From NCBI RefSeq assembly GCF_020889785.1, contig NZ_JACMYK010000006.1, positions 1 through 64,000 of the forward strand: 64,000 bases of DNA, read 5' to 3'. A program made the translations under genes and the position numbers. Of this stretch, positions 1 to 8,882 are shown in pieces. Source of the stretch: Bradyrhizobium acaciae. GTDB taxonomy: Bacteria; Pseudomonadota; Alphaproteobacteria; Rhizobiales; Xanthobacteraceae. How positions within the stretch are numbered: position 1 is the stretch's first letter; each line of letters begins with the position of its first letter. The notes under the pieces are model-generated. The model made no database searches, was not told the DNA's origin, and saw only the letters and a list, made by a program, of their open reading frames with translations.

Positions 1-205
1 CCGAGCCGCCGCGCGGCGTCGCGATCGCGACCGTATGCAGCAGCGTGAATTCGTTGTGGCAATCGATGCGGTTGTCGTCGGTCGGTCCGACGTCGAGCCG
101 GCAGAAGCCACGGCAAATGCCTTCGCGCCACGCCTCATAGGCCGGCCCTTTCGCCAGCCCGCGATGGAAGATCGAGAAACGGTTGGGCACCTGTGTCTCG
201 GACAT
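1..205 (-). CDS. AraC-type regulator, N-terminal part (cut by window edge)
   Basis: An open frame starts with ATG at 205 and runs off the left edge (68 codons visible, no stop). The peptide begins MSETQVPNRFSIFHRG and continues with a segment containing FCRLDVGP and FTLLHTVAI. This resembles the start of AraC-family regulators with an AraC_binding_2-type N-terminal domain, where an Fc-rld-like strand follows a short basic leader. The DNA-binding domain would lie outside the window, so the assignment rests only on the first third of the protein. It is transcribed away from the sigma-factor gene to its right, leaving about 185 bp of divergent promoter region (206-390). Confidence 0.5.
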   Translation of the reverse strand, partial: MSETQVPNRFSIFHRGLAKGPAYEAWREGICRGFCRLDVGPTDDNRIDCHNEFTLLHTVAIATPRGGS

Positions 206-390
206 GATCCGCTCCGAACGCCCGATCGACCACAACGCTGCCACGATCGATCACCTGCCGCCCGATATGCGCATGTGTCGTGCGCGTGTCGTTCCTGTCC
301 CTACGCTTGGCGCGACGGTCCACGACTCCGGTGGGGAGCCTGATACCACTCCGCCGATTGCTGGTAAAGCTATTCACGAGATGCAACCCT

Positions 391-930
391 ATGATGCGAA
401 ACGCCAAAGCCGGGAATAAAACGGTGCAGCAGTTTCGTGACGCGGCCCTGCCGTGGCTCGACGATGCCTATGCTCTCGCCCAAATCCTGATGCGAACCGA
501 GGTGGACGCCGAACAAGCCGTGCAGGACTGCTATCTGCGCGCGCTGCGGCAATTCGACGGCGTTCGCGGTCCGGCCGTCAGGTGTTGGCTGCTCGCGATT
601 CTCAGAGCCGTCTGCCGGAAAAGACGTGGCGAGATGCCCGGCCGCCGCGCTACACCGACGAACAGTACCGATTACAACGCAACGACCGAGCATTGCGACG
701 CCCCGACAATCCGGCAACTCATCGGCGAGCTGCCCGCGCCGCTCGGCGAGGTCATCGCCCTGCGCGACGTGATCGACCTCTCCTACAAGGAGATCGCCGA
801 GGTCACCGGCGTTCCGGTCACAACCGTGATGTCGCGGATCGCGGACGCCCGCGGCCTGCTGCTCGCGGCGCGCCGCGCCGCGAACAAGGCGCCGCCCGCA
901 GGCAGGACGAAGCCGACGGTCCTTGGGTAG
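391..930 (+). CDS. ECF-type RNA polymerase sigma factor
   Basis: This 179-residue protein has the layout of a small sigma-70 family (ECF) factor. A sigma-2-like region lies at about residues 12-75, with ALAQILMRTEVDAEQAVQDC and a WLLAILRAVCRKRR segment. A sigma-4-like helix-turn-helix lies at about 107-155, with LSYKEIAEVTGVPVTTVMSR. It would direct RNA polymerase to a small set of promoters. The ATG at 391 was preferred over the upstream in-frame ATG at 280 because the first 37 extra residues look unlike sigma factors. No obvious anti-sigma gene is adjacent. An AraC-type frame begins 8 bp before its stop codon. Confidence 0.8.
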   Translation: MMRNAKAGNKTVQQFRDAALPWLDDAYALAQILMRTEVDAEQAVQDCYLRALRQFDGVRGPAVRCWLLAILRAVCRKRRGEMPGRRATPTNSTDYNATTEHCDAPTIRQLIGELPAPLGEVIALRDVIDLSYKEIAEVTGVPVTTVMSRIADARGLLLAARRAANKAPPAGRTKPTVLG

Positions 931-1552
931 CCATCTACGCCCTGCTCGAGTCCGTTTCCGCGGTCGTGCCTCGGAGAAACAGACTGATGCAGGCGCCGCG
1001 TTCAGCTATCCGGTGCCGACGTCGCTCGCGGCCTACAACGAGGCCTTCATGGCGCCCCTCACGTTCGACGCCGGCTTCAACGGCTTTCTGGTATCGAACG
1101 AGGATCTTGCATGCAAGCTTCCGACCGGTATCCCCGAACTCGCTGAGCTGCACGACCGGATCGCCGGACAGGCGATCCGGAAGTTTGAAAGCCGCACGGG
1201 AACGACGCATCGGGCGCGGCAAGCGATTGCCCGCCGGCTGCCCGACGGCACACCGCTACGCTCGGCGATCGCCGACGAACTCAAGATGGGCGACCATACG
1301 TTTCAACGCCGTCTCACCAGCGAGGGCATCTCGTTCACCGAGCTGGTCGACGACACCCGTCGCGAACTGGCCCAGCACCATCTGGCCGATCCGCGGGTGA
1401 CGATCCCCGAGATCGCCTATCTCCTCGGCTACGCCGATCAGAGCACCTTCTTTCGGGCCACGCATCGCTGGTTCGGTGAATCGCCGGGCGAATATCGCAC
1501 GCGCGTCTTTGACGGGTTGGCGCGCGAGATCGAGGCGGCTCGTCAAAACTAA
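923..1552 (+). CDS. AraC-family HTH protein, N-terminally truncated
   Basis: The last 100 residues are a clear AraC/XylS double helix-turn-helix, including ELVDDTRRELAQHHL, IPEIAYLLGYADQSTFFRA and WFGESPGEYR. Before it lies only the tail of an arabinose-binding-type sensor domain (FSYPVPTSLAAYNEAF and FNGFLVSNEDLACKLP). Full-length relatives of this class are about 330-350 residues; this frame gives 209, and roughly the first 25-30 residues look like noise. The upstream sequence is occupied by the sigma factor, so the missing sensor half is not present in another frame nearby. It is either a short DNA-binding protein or a relic left by a deletion that joined it to the sigma gene. The start at 923 is uncertain. 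Confidence 0.6.
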   Translation: MGSHLRPARVRFRGRASEKQTDAGAAFSYPVPTSLAAYNEAFMAPLTFDAGFNGFLVSNEDLACKLPTGIPELAELHDRIAGQAIRKFESRTGTTHRARQAIARRLPDGTPLRSAIADELKMGDHTFQRRLTSEGISFTELVDDTRRELAQHHLADPRVTIPEIAYLLGYADQSTFFRATHRWFGESPGEYRTRVFDGLAREIEAARQN

Positions 1553-1588
1553 AGCGCGATGAGATTCGGTTGAATCGTCACCGCGCTT
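1552..1588. repeat. REP-like intergenic hairpin
   Basis: The sequence folds into an almost perfect hairpin. AAGCGCG at 1552-1558 pairs with CGCGCTT at 1582-1588, and GATTC (1563-1567) pairs with GAATC (1572-1576) around a GGTT loop. One A-C mismatch and one bulged G interrupt the stem. It sits between convergent genes, directly at the AraC-like stop codon. From memory, very similar hairpins are scattered between genes in Bradyrhizobium and Rhodopseudomonas genomes; that could not be checked here. It may act as a bidirectional terminator or mRNA stabiliser. Confidence 0.5.
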
Positions 1589-1622
1589 CGGTTCGTTGTT
1601 CGATGATCTTCCCATCGCACGA

Positions 1623-2726
1623 TCACGGCTGGGCGAACGCCTGTTGCACCGCCTTGGGATCGATGATGCCGTTGGCGATCAGGAGCTCGAGCAGCACGCG
1701 GGCCTTCTGCGGATTGAGATCGAGCGAGACCGCAAAGCCGAGCTTGTCGTCCTCGACCTCGACGTTGCGGTTCACGTAACCCGAGCCGACGCGGGTCGAG
1801 CGCACCACCACGACGCCCTGTTTCGCCGCGGCCGCCAGCGCATCGATCGCGCCCTTAGATGAATTGCCGTCGCCGACGCCGGCCAGCACGATGCCCTTGG
1901 CGCCGCGCTTGACCGCATCCTCGACCTCCGCGGCGTCCATGTTGGCGTGCGAATAGATGATGTCGACCCGCGGCAAGGGCGGCGCATCCGGCAGCTTCAG
2001 CTTGGCGGCTTTCACCGGTGCCGCCGGCTGCAGGAAGCGCAGCGAACCGGTGTCGACGTAACCGATCGGCCCGGCATCGGGCGAGCGGAACGTCTGGACG
2101 CTGGTGGTATTGGTCTTCTGCACCCAGCGCGCCGCATGGATGGTGTCGTTGAGCACCACGAGCACACCGCGGCCGCGGGATTCCGGCGCCGAGGCGACCC
2201 GCATCGCATCGTAAAGATTGGCCGGACCATCGGCGCCGATCGCGGTCGAGGGCCGCATCGATCCGACCAGCACGACCGGCATGTCGGTGTCGAGCACGTT
2301 CTGCAGGAAGAACGCCGTCTCCTCCATCGTGTCGGTGCCGTGCGTGATGACGACGCCGTCAACCTCCTTGTTGTCGATAGCCGCGCGGATGCGCTTGACG
2401 AGGTCGAACCAGACCTTGTCGTTCATGTCCTGCGAGCCGATCGACGAAATCTGCTCGGCCGAGATCTGGGCGAGCTTGTCGATGCCCGGAATGGCCGCAA
2501 TCAGGTTCGCCGCGCTGACCTTGCCTGAATCATAGGCGTTGCCGGCGCGTGCGTTGGCCTGGCCTGCGATGGTACCGCCGGTGCCGAGCACAAGCACCCT
2601 CGCCAGCGAGGTAGCGGCGGGCGCCTGCTGTGCGATGCCTGGTGAGGCAAGCCCGAACATGAGGGCCGCGACCAGGCCGACGATCGTGCGTGCGGAACGG
2701 GTGGATCGAAGCGAATACGGCGCCAT
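1623..2726 (-). CDS. Type II (periplasmic) L-asparaginase / glutaminase
   Basis: This 367-residue enzyme hydrolyses asparagine (and often glutamine) to the acid plus ammonia. An N-terminal signal peptide (about residues 1-32, hydrophobic VGLVAALMFGLASPG, then AQQ) points to the periplasm. Active-site motifs are intact: TGGTIAG near residue 49, the AYDSGK tyrosine, SQDMND, HGTDTMEET near 129, and the LNDT...KTNTTSVQTF block holding the catalytic lysine. The start was set at the ATG at 2726 because GGGGGAAGA lies just upstream; the in-frame TTG at 2744 would put that ribosome site inside the gene. It is transcribed alone, convergent with the AraC-like gene. Confidence 0.93.
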   Translation of the reverse strand: MAPYSLRSTRSARTIVGLVAALMFGLASPGIAQQAPAATSLARVLVLGTGGTIAGQANARAGNAYDSGKVSAANLIAAIPGIDKLAQISAEQISSIGSQDMNDKVWFDLVKRIRAAIDNKEVDGVVITHGTDTMEETAFFLQNVLDTDMPVVLVGSMRPSTAIGADGPANLYDAMRVASAPESRGRGVLVVLNDTIHAARWVQKTNTTSVQTFRSPDAGPIGYVDTGSLRFLQPAAPVKAAKLKLPDAPPLPRVDIIYSHANMDAAEVEDAVKRGAKGIVLAGVGDGNSSKGAIDALAAAAKQGVVVVRSTRVGSGYVNRNVEVEDDKLGFAVSLDLNPQKARVLLELLIANGIIDPKAVQQAFAQP

Positions 2727-2817
2727 TTCTTCCCCCAGTGACAAACAATCTACTCACAACTCGTAGTTTTATCGCGCAAGAAATGGACAAACTTGCGGCG
2801 GAAAACATCGCCGCTGA

Positions 2818-3129
2818 AATTCCGGCTTCCCTTCCGGTACCGAGGGCGCAGCCTCATCCATCGAGTACCGCCCGAGCGTGCTTGCCGCCGAGCCGCGGAT
2901 CAAGAAGGCCGTCGACAAATACGCGCTGCGCTAGGTGCAGCTGATCAGGCAGGCGAGCCGCGCCGGCACCTATCGCCGCAATCTCGATCCTTACACCGCG
3001 ATGTCGCTGATGATGGGCGGGATGTGCCACCTTACCGCGGTCCGGCTGCTCGACGGGCGCAAATACCATCTGGTGAAAACGGGCGAGGCGCTGTTCACCA
3101 CGCTGCACAACGGATTTGTTCAGCGTTAG
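2818..3129 (+). pseudogene. Decayed TetR-like regulator, C-terminal remnant
   Basis: Read in one frame, this gives IEYRPSVLAAEPRIKKAV..., an amber TAG at 2932-2934, then LIRQASRAGTYRRNLDPY and MSLMMGGMCHLTAVRLL to a stop at 3127. The continuous, protein-like sequence on both sides of the TAG resembles the ligand-binding half of TetR regulators. A neighbouring frame just upstream (about 2762-2842, FIAQEMDKLAAENIAAEIP) looks like the preceding piece, implying a frameshift as well. No helix-turn-helix remains. It fills most of the gap between the asparaginase and opgC genes. Confidence 0.45.
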
Positions 3130-3329
3130 CCCGCCGGCACGCACACGGCATAGCCGTGCCAAGCCTGGCCCGCCGCCGGAACGATTTGATCCAAATCCGG
3201 CGTTGTCTGGACGGCTGTTGAGACGATCCTTCTCAGAAACCGATACACGGCCGTCGAAATCATGTTCTAGTATGACGTGGTGGGCGCCCCGCGGCCGAAG
3301 TCGCGGGCACTGGGGATGGGAGCGAACCG

Positions 3330-4502
3330 ATGGACGTCAAGGCTGTTCTGCCGCCGCGTGGCCGCGACTATCGGCTCGACCTGCTGCGCGGCTTCGCCAA
3401 TTGGGCGATCTATCTCGACCACATCCCGAACAACGCGGTGAACTGGATCACGCAGAAGAATTTCGGCTTCAGCGACGCGGCCGACCTGTTCGTGTTCATC
3501 TCCGGCTACACCGCATCCTTCGTCTATGCGCGCATGATGCTCGAGCGCGGCACCGTGATCGGCGCCACCCGCCTGATCAAGCGGGCCTGGCAGATCTATG
3601 TCGCGCATGTCCTGCTGTTCGTGATCTACATCGCCGAGATCGGCTACCTCTCCCAGCGCTACCACGATCCCAATCTGCAGAACGAGTTCAACGTCGCGGG
3701 CTTCATGCAGAACCCGGCGGAGACGCTCTATCAGGGCCTGATCCTGGCGTTCAAGCCGGTCAACATGGACGTGCTGCCGCTCTACATCGCGCTGATGCTG
3801 GTCTATCCGCTGGTGCTGTGGGCGATGTTGCGGAAGCTCAATCTGACGCTGCTGGCCTCGTTCCTGCTGTATCTGGCGGCACGCCATTTCGGCTGGAACC
3901 TGCCGGCCTATCCATCCGGCACATGGTACTTCAATCCGTTCTGCTGGCAGTTCCTGTTCGTGTTCGGCGGCTGGTTCGCGCTCGGCGGTGCAGGCGAGTC
4001 GATCAACTTCATCCGCTCGCGCACCTTCCTTTGGCTCGGCGGCGCCTATCTGTTGTTCGCGCTGGTGATGACGCTGGCGGGTCGCTTCGCGGAGCTGGGT
4101 CAGGCGATGCCGCCCTGGCTCTATAATGCCTTCAATCCGAACGACAAGACCAACCTCGCACCCTATCGCGTGCTGCACTTCGTGGTGCTGGCCTTCTTCG
4201 TCACGCGCTTCCTGCCGCGCGAATGGCCCGGATATGAATGGCCGGTGTTCCAGCCGATCATCAAATGCGGCCAACAGTCGCTCGAGGTGTTCTGCTCGGG
4301 CGTCTTCCTCGCCGTGGTCGCGCATGTGGTGCTGGTCGAGGTTTCGGGCAGCCTCTGGATGCAGATCGTGGTCAGCGTGATCGGCATCGTGCTGATGACG
4401 GTGCTCGCCTATTACCGCTCCTGGTCGAAGAAGGTCGACAAGGCGCCCGCAAAGAAACCCGTGACTGCGGAAGCGCCGGTGGTCGCACGGCCGGCGGAAT
4501 AG
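3330..4502 (+). CDS. opgC: OpgC-type membrane acyltransferase (glucan succinylation)
   Basis: This 390-residue multi-pass membrane protein belongs to the OpgC family (acyltransferase-3 clan), which adds succinyl groups to osmoregulated periplasmic glucans. Family features are the N-terminal RDYRLDLLRGFANWAIYLDH with its conserved Arg/Asp/His, followed by FSDAADLFVFISGYTASFVY. About ten hydrophobic segments are spread to residue 365, and the Lys/Ala/Pro-rich tail is cytoplasmic. Length matches the family. A GGGAGCG ribosome site precedes the ATG at 3330. It is followed after 50 bp by the editing protein in the same direction, but no functional link is evident. Confidence 0.88.
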   Translation: MDVKAVLPPRGRDYRLDLLRGFANWAIYLDHIPNNAVNWITQKNFGFSDAADLFVFISGYTASFVYARMMLERGTVIGATRLIKRAWQIYVAHVLLFVIYIAEIGYLSQRYHDPNLQNEFNVAGFMQNPAETLYQGLILAFKPVNMDVLPLYIALMLVYPLVLWAMLRKLNLTLLASFLLYLAARHFGWNLPAYPSGTWYFNPFCWQFLFVFGGWFALGGAGESINFIRSRTFLWLGGAYLLFALVMTLAGRFAELGQAMPPWLYNAFNPNDKTNLAPYRVLHFVVLAFFVTRFLPREWPGYEWPVFQPIIKCGQQSLEVFCSGVFLAVVAHVVLVEVSGSLWMQIVVSVIGIVLMTVLAYYRSWSKKVDKAPAKKPVTAEAPVVARPAE

Positions 4503-4552
4503 CCGGCCGGCGTAGATGGTCAACAGTGATGCGCATGCGCTAGAGTGTTGGG

Positions 4553-5263
4553 ATGTCCCGCGCCCTCACTCATGACCATCCCGACATCCTTCAGCTCGAA
4601 ACCGACGTGCTCGACGCGCGGCCCGGAGCTATTCTGCTCGAACGCTCGCCGTTCTTTCCGGGCGGCGGCGGCCAGCTTGCCGACCGTGGTACTCTGAAAT
4701 GGTCCGGCGGCGAGCTGCCGGTGACCGGACTCGAGCGTGACGCGCGCGGCCTCTGGCACATGGTCCCGGGCAACAGCCTGATCTCCGGCAAGGTCATGCT
4801 CGAAGTCGAGCCGACGTTTCGTGCGATGATGTGCGAACTGCACACGCTCGCCCATGTCATCAACGCGCTGGTTTATACGCAGTTCGGCGGCGCGCTGCTG
4901 ACCGGCGCGCAACTCAATGCCGACGGCACCTTCCGCGTCGATTTCGATCTGCCCGGCGCCGACAATGAGGCACTGCAGGCGCTCGAGGCGCCGCTGAACG
5001 ACATCATCCGGCAGGACCTTGCGGTGAGTGCCGCCTTCATGCCGCACGCCGAGGCGCAAGCCATTCCCGGATTGTTTCGCAGCAAGGCGGTCGCTCCGCC
5101 GGTCGGCGAGGACGGCCTCGTCCGGATCGTCGAGATCCTCGGTCTCGACCGGCAGGCCTGCGGCGGCACCCATCTGATGTCGACCGGGCAGTCCCGCCCC
5201 GCGCGGATCGTCAAGATCGACAACAAGGGCCGCCAGAACCGCAGGATCAAGGTCGCGATCTGA
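4553..5263 (+). CDS. AlaX-type alanyl-tRNA editing protein
   Basis: This 236-residue free-standing editing domain hydrolyses mischarged Ser- or Gly-tRNA(Ala). It aligns by eye with the editing domain of AlaRS: a FFPGGGGQLADRGTL glycine-rich motif near residue 35, the first zinc motif as HTLAH (residues about 100-104, usually HxxxH), and the second as CGGTH near residue 202. The set of zinc ligands is therefore complete. It lacks the aminoacylation domain, so it acts in trans. It is cytoplasmic. The start is the first ATG; no strong ribosome site was seen. Confidence 0.88.
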   Translation: MSRALTHDHPDILQLETDVLDARPGAILLERSPFFPGGGGQLADRGTLKWSGGELPVTGLERDARGLWHMVPGNSLISGKVMLEVEPTFRAMMCELHTLAHVINALVYTQFGGALLTGAQLNADGTFRVDFDLPGADNEALQALEAPLNDIIRQDLAVSAAFMPHAEAQAIPGLFRSKAVAPPVGEDGLVRIVEILGLDRQACGGTHLMSTGQSRPARIVKIDNKGRQNRRIKVAI

Positions 5264-5290
5264 CCGACCCTCGCAAGCCGTGAGCGCTCG

Positions 5291-6580
5291 CTACTTCGCG
5301 AGCGGCTTTCCTGCGGTCTCCGGTGCCAGCTTGATCAGCGGCAGGCCGATCACATAGATCAGCGACAGCATCGAGATCGCCAGCGGAAAGCTCCCGGTGC
5401 GGGCGGCGAGCGCACCGATCAGCGACGGGCCGGCCGCGCCGAGCACGCGGCCCATGCTGAAGGCGAAGCCGGAGCCAGTCCCGCGCAGCGCCGACGGAAA
5501 CATCTCCGGCAGCCAGATCGTGAACAGGCCGAACACGCCATTGGTGAAGAAGCCGAGCACCGGCAGCAGCACCATGAACAGCACCAGATTATCGAGCCAT
5601 TCGATCGCGACTTCGTAGCAGACCACGACGGAGATCAGCCCGCCGATGAAGAACAGCACCGCGGTGCGGCGCCGGCTGCCGAGCCAAGTGGTGAGCGATG
5701 GCACAAGGAGGCAGCCGATCAGCGTGCCGACATTGGTGATCAGGCCGGCCACCGCGCCCATCTCCTGCGCATGCGCCGGCGTCGCGCCGGCCGCGACCAG
5801 CTTGGTCGCAATCACGGTGGGCGCCCAGAAATTCGACGACCACAGGCCGAAGATGATGCAGGCCATCATCAGCGCAGCGGCCCAGGTGGTGCGCGCCTGA
5901 TCGCCGGCAAACAATGCCGAGACCGAAGGCTGCTCGTGCTGGGGGCCGCGCTCGGGCTCGGGAATGTTGCTGCGCAGATACGCAATCAGGAGTGCCGGCA
6001 GAATGCCGAGCAGGAACATGCCGCGCCAGCCGAGCGTGCTGCCGATCGCAAGCGTGACGGCGGCGGCGAGGAACAGCCCGGTCGGGGTTGCCGTGTGCAG
6101 CCATCCGGCGAGCCGCACCCGCGTGTTCTCGGGCACGGATTCCTGCAGCAGCGGCGTGCCTGCGGCCCATTCGCCACCAATGCCGAAGCCGGCAACAAAG
6201 CGAAACAAGGCAAACATCACGATCCCGGTCGCAAGCCCGCACAACGCGGTGAACAGCGAGTAGACCAGCACCGTCCAGCACATGATCCGGACCCGCCCGT
6301 AACGGTCGGCGGCCCAGCCCCAGACCATCGAGCACGCCCAACCGAGCATGAAGATCGAGAACAGCAGGCCGCCATAGATGCCGATATTGGCCTTGCTCGG
6401 CTCGATGCCGCTGGCGGGCAACAGTTCGCCGAGCGCGCTGACCAGGATGTAGCCGTACATCGAGGAATCGAAGCCATCGAGCATCCAGCCGAACCAGGTC
6501 GCCCAGAACACTTTCCGCGGCGACACCGCAGCAGGCGCCGCAACCGACGGCGCTACGGCATCAACGGTGCTCTCAGTCAT
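5291..6580 (-). CDS. MFS transporter (organic-acid/sialate-type)
   Basis: This 429-residue major facilitator protein has 12 predicted membrane segments. The N-terminal WFGWMLDGFDSSMYGYIL motif with an Asp in helix 1 is typical of the aromatic-acid:H+ symporter / sialic-acid type families. The loop 2-3 signature is AADRYGRVRIM, and the second-half repeat includes WLPEMFPSALRGTGSGFAF. The substrate is probably an organic acid but cannot be read from sequence. The ATG at 6580 has GAGGAA four bases upstream and is preferred over the ATG at 6592. It stands alone on the minus strand, convergent with the editing-protein gene. Confidence 0.88.
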   Translation of the reverse strand: MTESTVDAVAPSVAAPAAVSPRKVFWATWFGWMLDGFDSSMYGYILVSALGELLPASGIEPSKANIGIYGGLLFSIFMLGWACSMVWGWAADRYGRVRIMCWTVLVYSLFTALCGLATGIVMFALFRFVAGFGIGGEWAAGTPLLQESVPENTRVRLAGWLHTATPTGLFLAAAVTLAIGSTLGWRGMFLLGILPALLIAYLRSNIPEPERGPQHEQPSVSALFAGDQARTTWAAALMMACIIFGLWSSNFWAPTVIATKLVAAGATPAHAQEMGAVAGLITNVGTLIGCLLVPSLTTWLGSRRRTAVLFFIGGLISVVVCYEVAIEWLDNLVLFMVLLPVLGFFTNGVFGLFTIWLPEMFPSALRGTGSGFAFSMGRVLGAAGPSLIGALAARTGSFPLAISMLSLIYVIGLPLIKLAPETAGKPLAK

Positions 6581-6786
6581 GTTTCCTCGCATGTTTCTTT
6601 TGTGCGCGGACTATGACGAGGTTTGCGCGAGGGGACATCTCCGGCAAACGGGATGGAGGTATCCGGCATGAGAATGGCGGCGCCGTTCAGGAACGGTGGC
6701 TGGAATTTCTCAGGCGGCAATCCCGAAGGTCGGTAAAGACATATCGTCTTCCAAGAGGCACCTTCGGGCCGTCCAGGCGCAAGTAT

Positions 6787-8451
6787 TCATCCGGCCTCGT
6801 GAACCTGACGACCCTCGAACCAAGTCGAAAGCACCTTGGTCTGCGATAGACGCTCCGGCGCGGTCGCTAACAAGTCGCGATCGACCAGGATGAAATCTGC
6901 CGACTTTCCCGCTTCGATCGATCCGGTGAGATCGGACAAGCCCATCGCCTGCGCCGCGTTGACGGTGTAGATGCGCAGCACCGTCTCGAGATCGAGGGCC
7001 TGCTCCGGCCAAAGCGCGCCTTCATATCCGCCCCGCGGATTGCGGCGCGTAATCATCCCTTCGATCCCGAGCCAGGGGTCCGGATTGGCCACAACCGGCC
7101 AGTCCGATCCGGCCGCCATCAACGCGCCGGCGGCGTGGAAATCGCGAAGCGGCCAATAGCAGTCGGCGCGATCCTCCGGGATCGCCGCGCGGATGGCCTC
7201 CTGGATCGGGCTGGGATACCAGATGATCGGCGACACGTCGGCGGCGACATCGAGCGCGCGGAAGCGCGGGATATCGGCGGGCGCAACGAAGCCCGCATGC
7301 GCGATCTGGTGAGTAGCACCGACGCCGTTTCCGGGTCCGTTGAAGCTGCGCACGATGTCGATGGCGTCGAGCGTATCGCGAACCGCGGCATCGCCGGTGC
7401 AATGCACCTTGACCCGCATCCGATGTTTCTCGGCCTTTGCGATCCACCGCACCAGATCAGGAATCGAGATCAAGGGATCGCCGCAAAAGCAGCAGCCTTG
7501 CAGACGCGTGGCGCGGTATGGCGTGAGCATGGCGGCGGTACGCGTCGTCGGCACCCCGTCCATGAACAGCTTGATGAAATCGGGGCGGACGTGGCGGGTG
7601 CGATAGGTCTCGCGGCGCACGATCAGCGCGTCGCCGACGAGATCGGCGCCCGACAGGGTCCGCTGCGCGGGCAGCGAGGCGACGCACCAGCCATTGAGCT
7701 CATTCGCGCGATCGAGCGCGGCCAGCGCCTCCAGGAACGGGAGCGTCGTCGTCGCATCCTGAAAGGCGGTGACGCCGAAGCCATTGAGAATCTCAACCGC
7801 GCGGCGGCATGAAGCCTTGTTGCGCTCCGCAAGATCCGGGATGCTTCGCTCGACCGCCTGCTCGGCGAGCCCCGAGGCTCGCTCCAGCAACAGCCCGGTC
7901 GCCGCCCCGGTCTCAACATCGCGCAGGATTTGACCGTCCTGGGGATCGGGGGTGCCGGCATCGATCCCGATCAGCTCCAACGCGCGAGAATTGACCCACC
8001 GGTTGTGCTGGCTGTCGTCGCGCAGCATCACCGGATGCGCTCCGGAAACGGCATCGAGCGCCGCCAGCGAACTTGCACGGCCGATCATTTCGACCAGTTG
8101 ACTTCCCCAGATGCCGCCAAAGACCCACTCGCCCGGTTTCGTCGTCGCGCATCGCGCGCGCACAGCTGCGAGCACCGCATCGAACGACATCGTCGGCAGG
8201 AGTTTCAATTCATAGAGGTCGGCTTGCCCGCCACGGAGATGGTGGTTGTGCACGTCGACGATACCGGGCAACAGCATGCCGCCGCCGAGGTCCACCATCC
8301 TGGTTCCGGGACCGGCCAGGCTTTTGACGTCGAGATCGTGACCGACGGCAACGATCATGCCGCCGGCCACCGCAATCGCCTCGGCGCGGCTCGCAGCGGC
8401 ATCCGCCGTGAACACTTTTCCATGATGGAAGATCAATTCCGGCCGCATCAT
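6787..8451 (-). CDS. Amidohydrolase (YtcJ-like metal-dependent hydrolase)
   Basis: This 554-residue protein is of the amidohydrolase-3 (YtcJ/exoenzyme regulatory protein) type. Visible metal-site elements are LPGIVDVHNHHLRGG near residue 62 (HxH-like on strand 1), KVHCTGDAAVRDTL near 350, ATHQIAHAGF near 380, and AAGSDWPVVANPDPWLGIEGM near 455 with the catalytic Asp. The C-terminus returns to the composite beta-sandwich (GSIEAGKSADFILVDRDL). These enzymes hydrolyse C-N bonds of amides or cyclic amides; the substrate here is unknown. The small membrane-protein gene lies 12 bp upstream on the same strand, so the two are probably cotranscribed. Confidence 0.88.
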   Translation of the reverse strand: MMRPELIFHHGKVFTADAAASRAEAIAVAGGMIVAVGHDLDVKSLAGPGTRMVDLGGGMLLPGIVDVHNHHLRGGQADLYELKLLPTMSFDAVLAAVRARCATTKPGEWVFGGIWGSQLVEMIGRASSLAALDAVSGAHPVMLRDDSQHNRWVNSRALELIGIDAGTPDPQDGQILRDVETGAATGLLLERASGLAEQAVERSIPDLAERNKASCRRAVEILNGFGVTAFQDATTTLPFLEALAALDRANELNGWCVASLPAQRTLSGADLVGDALIVRRETYRTRHVRPDFIKLFMDGVPTTRTAAMLTPYRATRLQGCCFCGDPLISIPDLVRWIAKAEKHRMRVKVHCTGDAAVRDTLDAIDIVRSFNGPGNGVGATHQIAHAGFVAPADIPRFRALDVAADVSPIIWYPSPIQEAIRAAIPEDRADCYWPLRDFHAAGALMAAGSDWPVVANPDPWLGIEGMITRRNPRGGYEGALWPEQALDLETVLRIYTVNAAQAMGLSDLTGSIEAGKSADFILVDRDLLATAPERLSQTKVLSTWFEGRQVHEAG

Positions 8452-8463
8452 CGTGCTTGGCCC

Positions 8464-8871
8464 TCAGTGCGCCGACAAGATTCGCGGCCGACGCGATAAA
8501 ATAGTGAGGCCGAGAGCGTAGGCCGCGATTGCGGCGGTCTGCAGCCAGTAAGGCAGGGTGGACTTGCCGGTGAGAACGCCTTGCAGCGCGTCGGAAAGAT
8601 TGACGGCGCACAGACCGAGAACCGTGACCCAGATCGCGACCAAGGCGAAGACGACCTCGCCCGAACGCGCGGCGGAGGCAAACAGGCAGATATAGGCCAC
8701 CACCGCGAACGAGATGATCTTGTCCTGATAGGCGTAATAGGGTGTATCGTAGTAGACGAACAGGATCGGCGCCTTGATCCCGAAGAAGTGCGCCATCGCC
8801 ATGCAGCAGAAGTAGGCCACGCCGGCCCAAAGAAGCAGTCCGAGAATCCGACCGTTCATCGAGTCACCCAT
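8464..8871 (-). CDS. Small four-helix membrane protein, unknown function
   Basis: This 135-residue protein was not recognised. It shows about four hydrophobic segments: ILGLLLWAGVAYFCCMAMAH, IISFAVVAYICLFASAA, VVFALVAIWVTVLGLCAV and TAAIAAYALGLTIL. A short polar loop between the first two contains APILFVYYDTPYYAYQDK. The ATG at 8871 was chosen because residues encoded upstream (to 8955) are charged and cross a tandem DNA repeat; the ATG at 8859 is also possible. It precedes the amidohydrolase by 12 bp and diverges from the HxlR regulator, so it may be a regulated accessory membrane component. Confidence 0.65.
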   Translation of the reverse strand: MGDSMNGRILGLLLWAGVAYFCCMAMAHFFGIKAPILFVYYDTPYYAYQDKIISFAVVAYICLFASAARSGEVVFALVAIWVTVLGLCAVNLSDALQGVLTGKSTLPYWLQTAAIAAYALGLTILSRRPRILSAH

Positions 8872-8882
8872 GAAGGACCCTG

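Noticed and set aside
453..1400. 315-residue plus-strand frame, Arg-rich
   Set aside because: It is a shadow in another frame of the sigma-factor and AraC-like genes, with arginine-heavy low-complexity sequence.
3267..4523. 418-residue minus-strand frame
   Set aside because: His/Glu/Arg-rich antisense frame of the OpgC gene; no recognisable domain.
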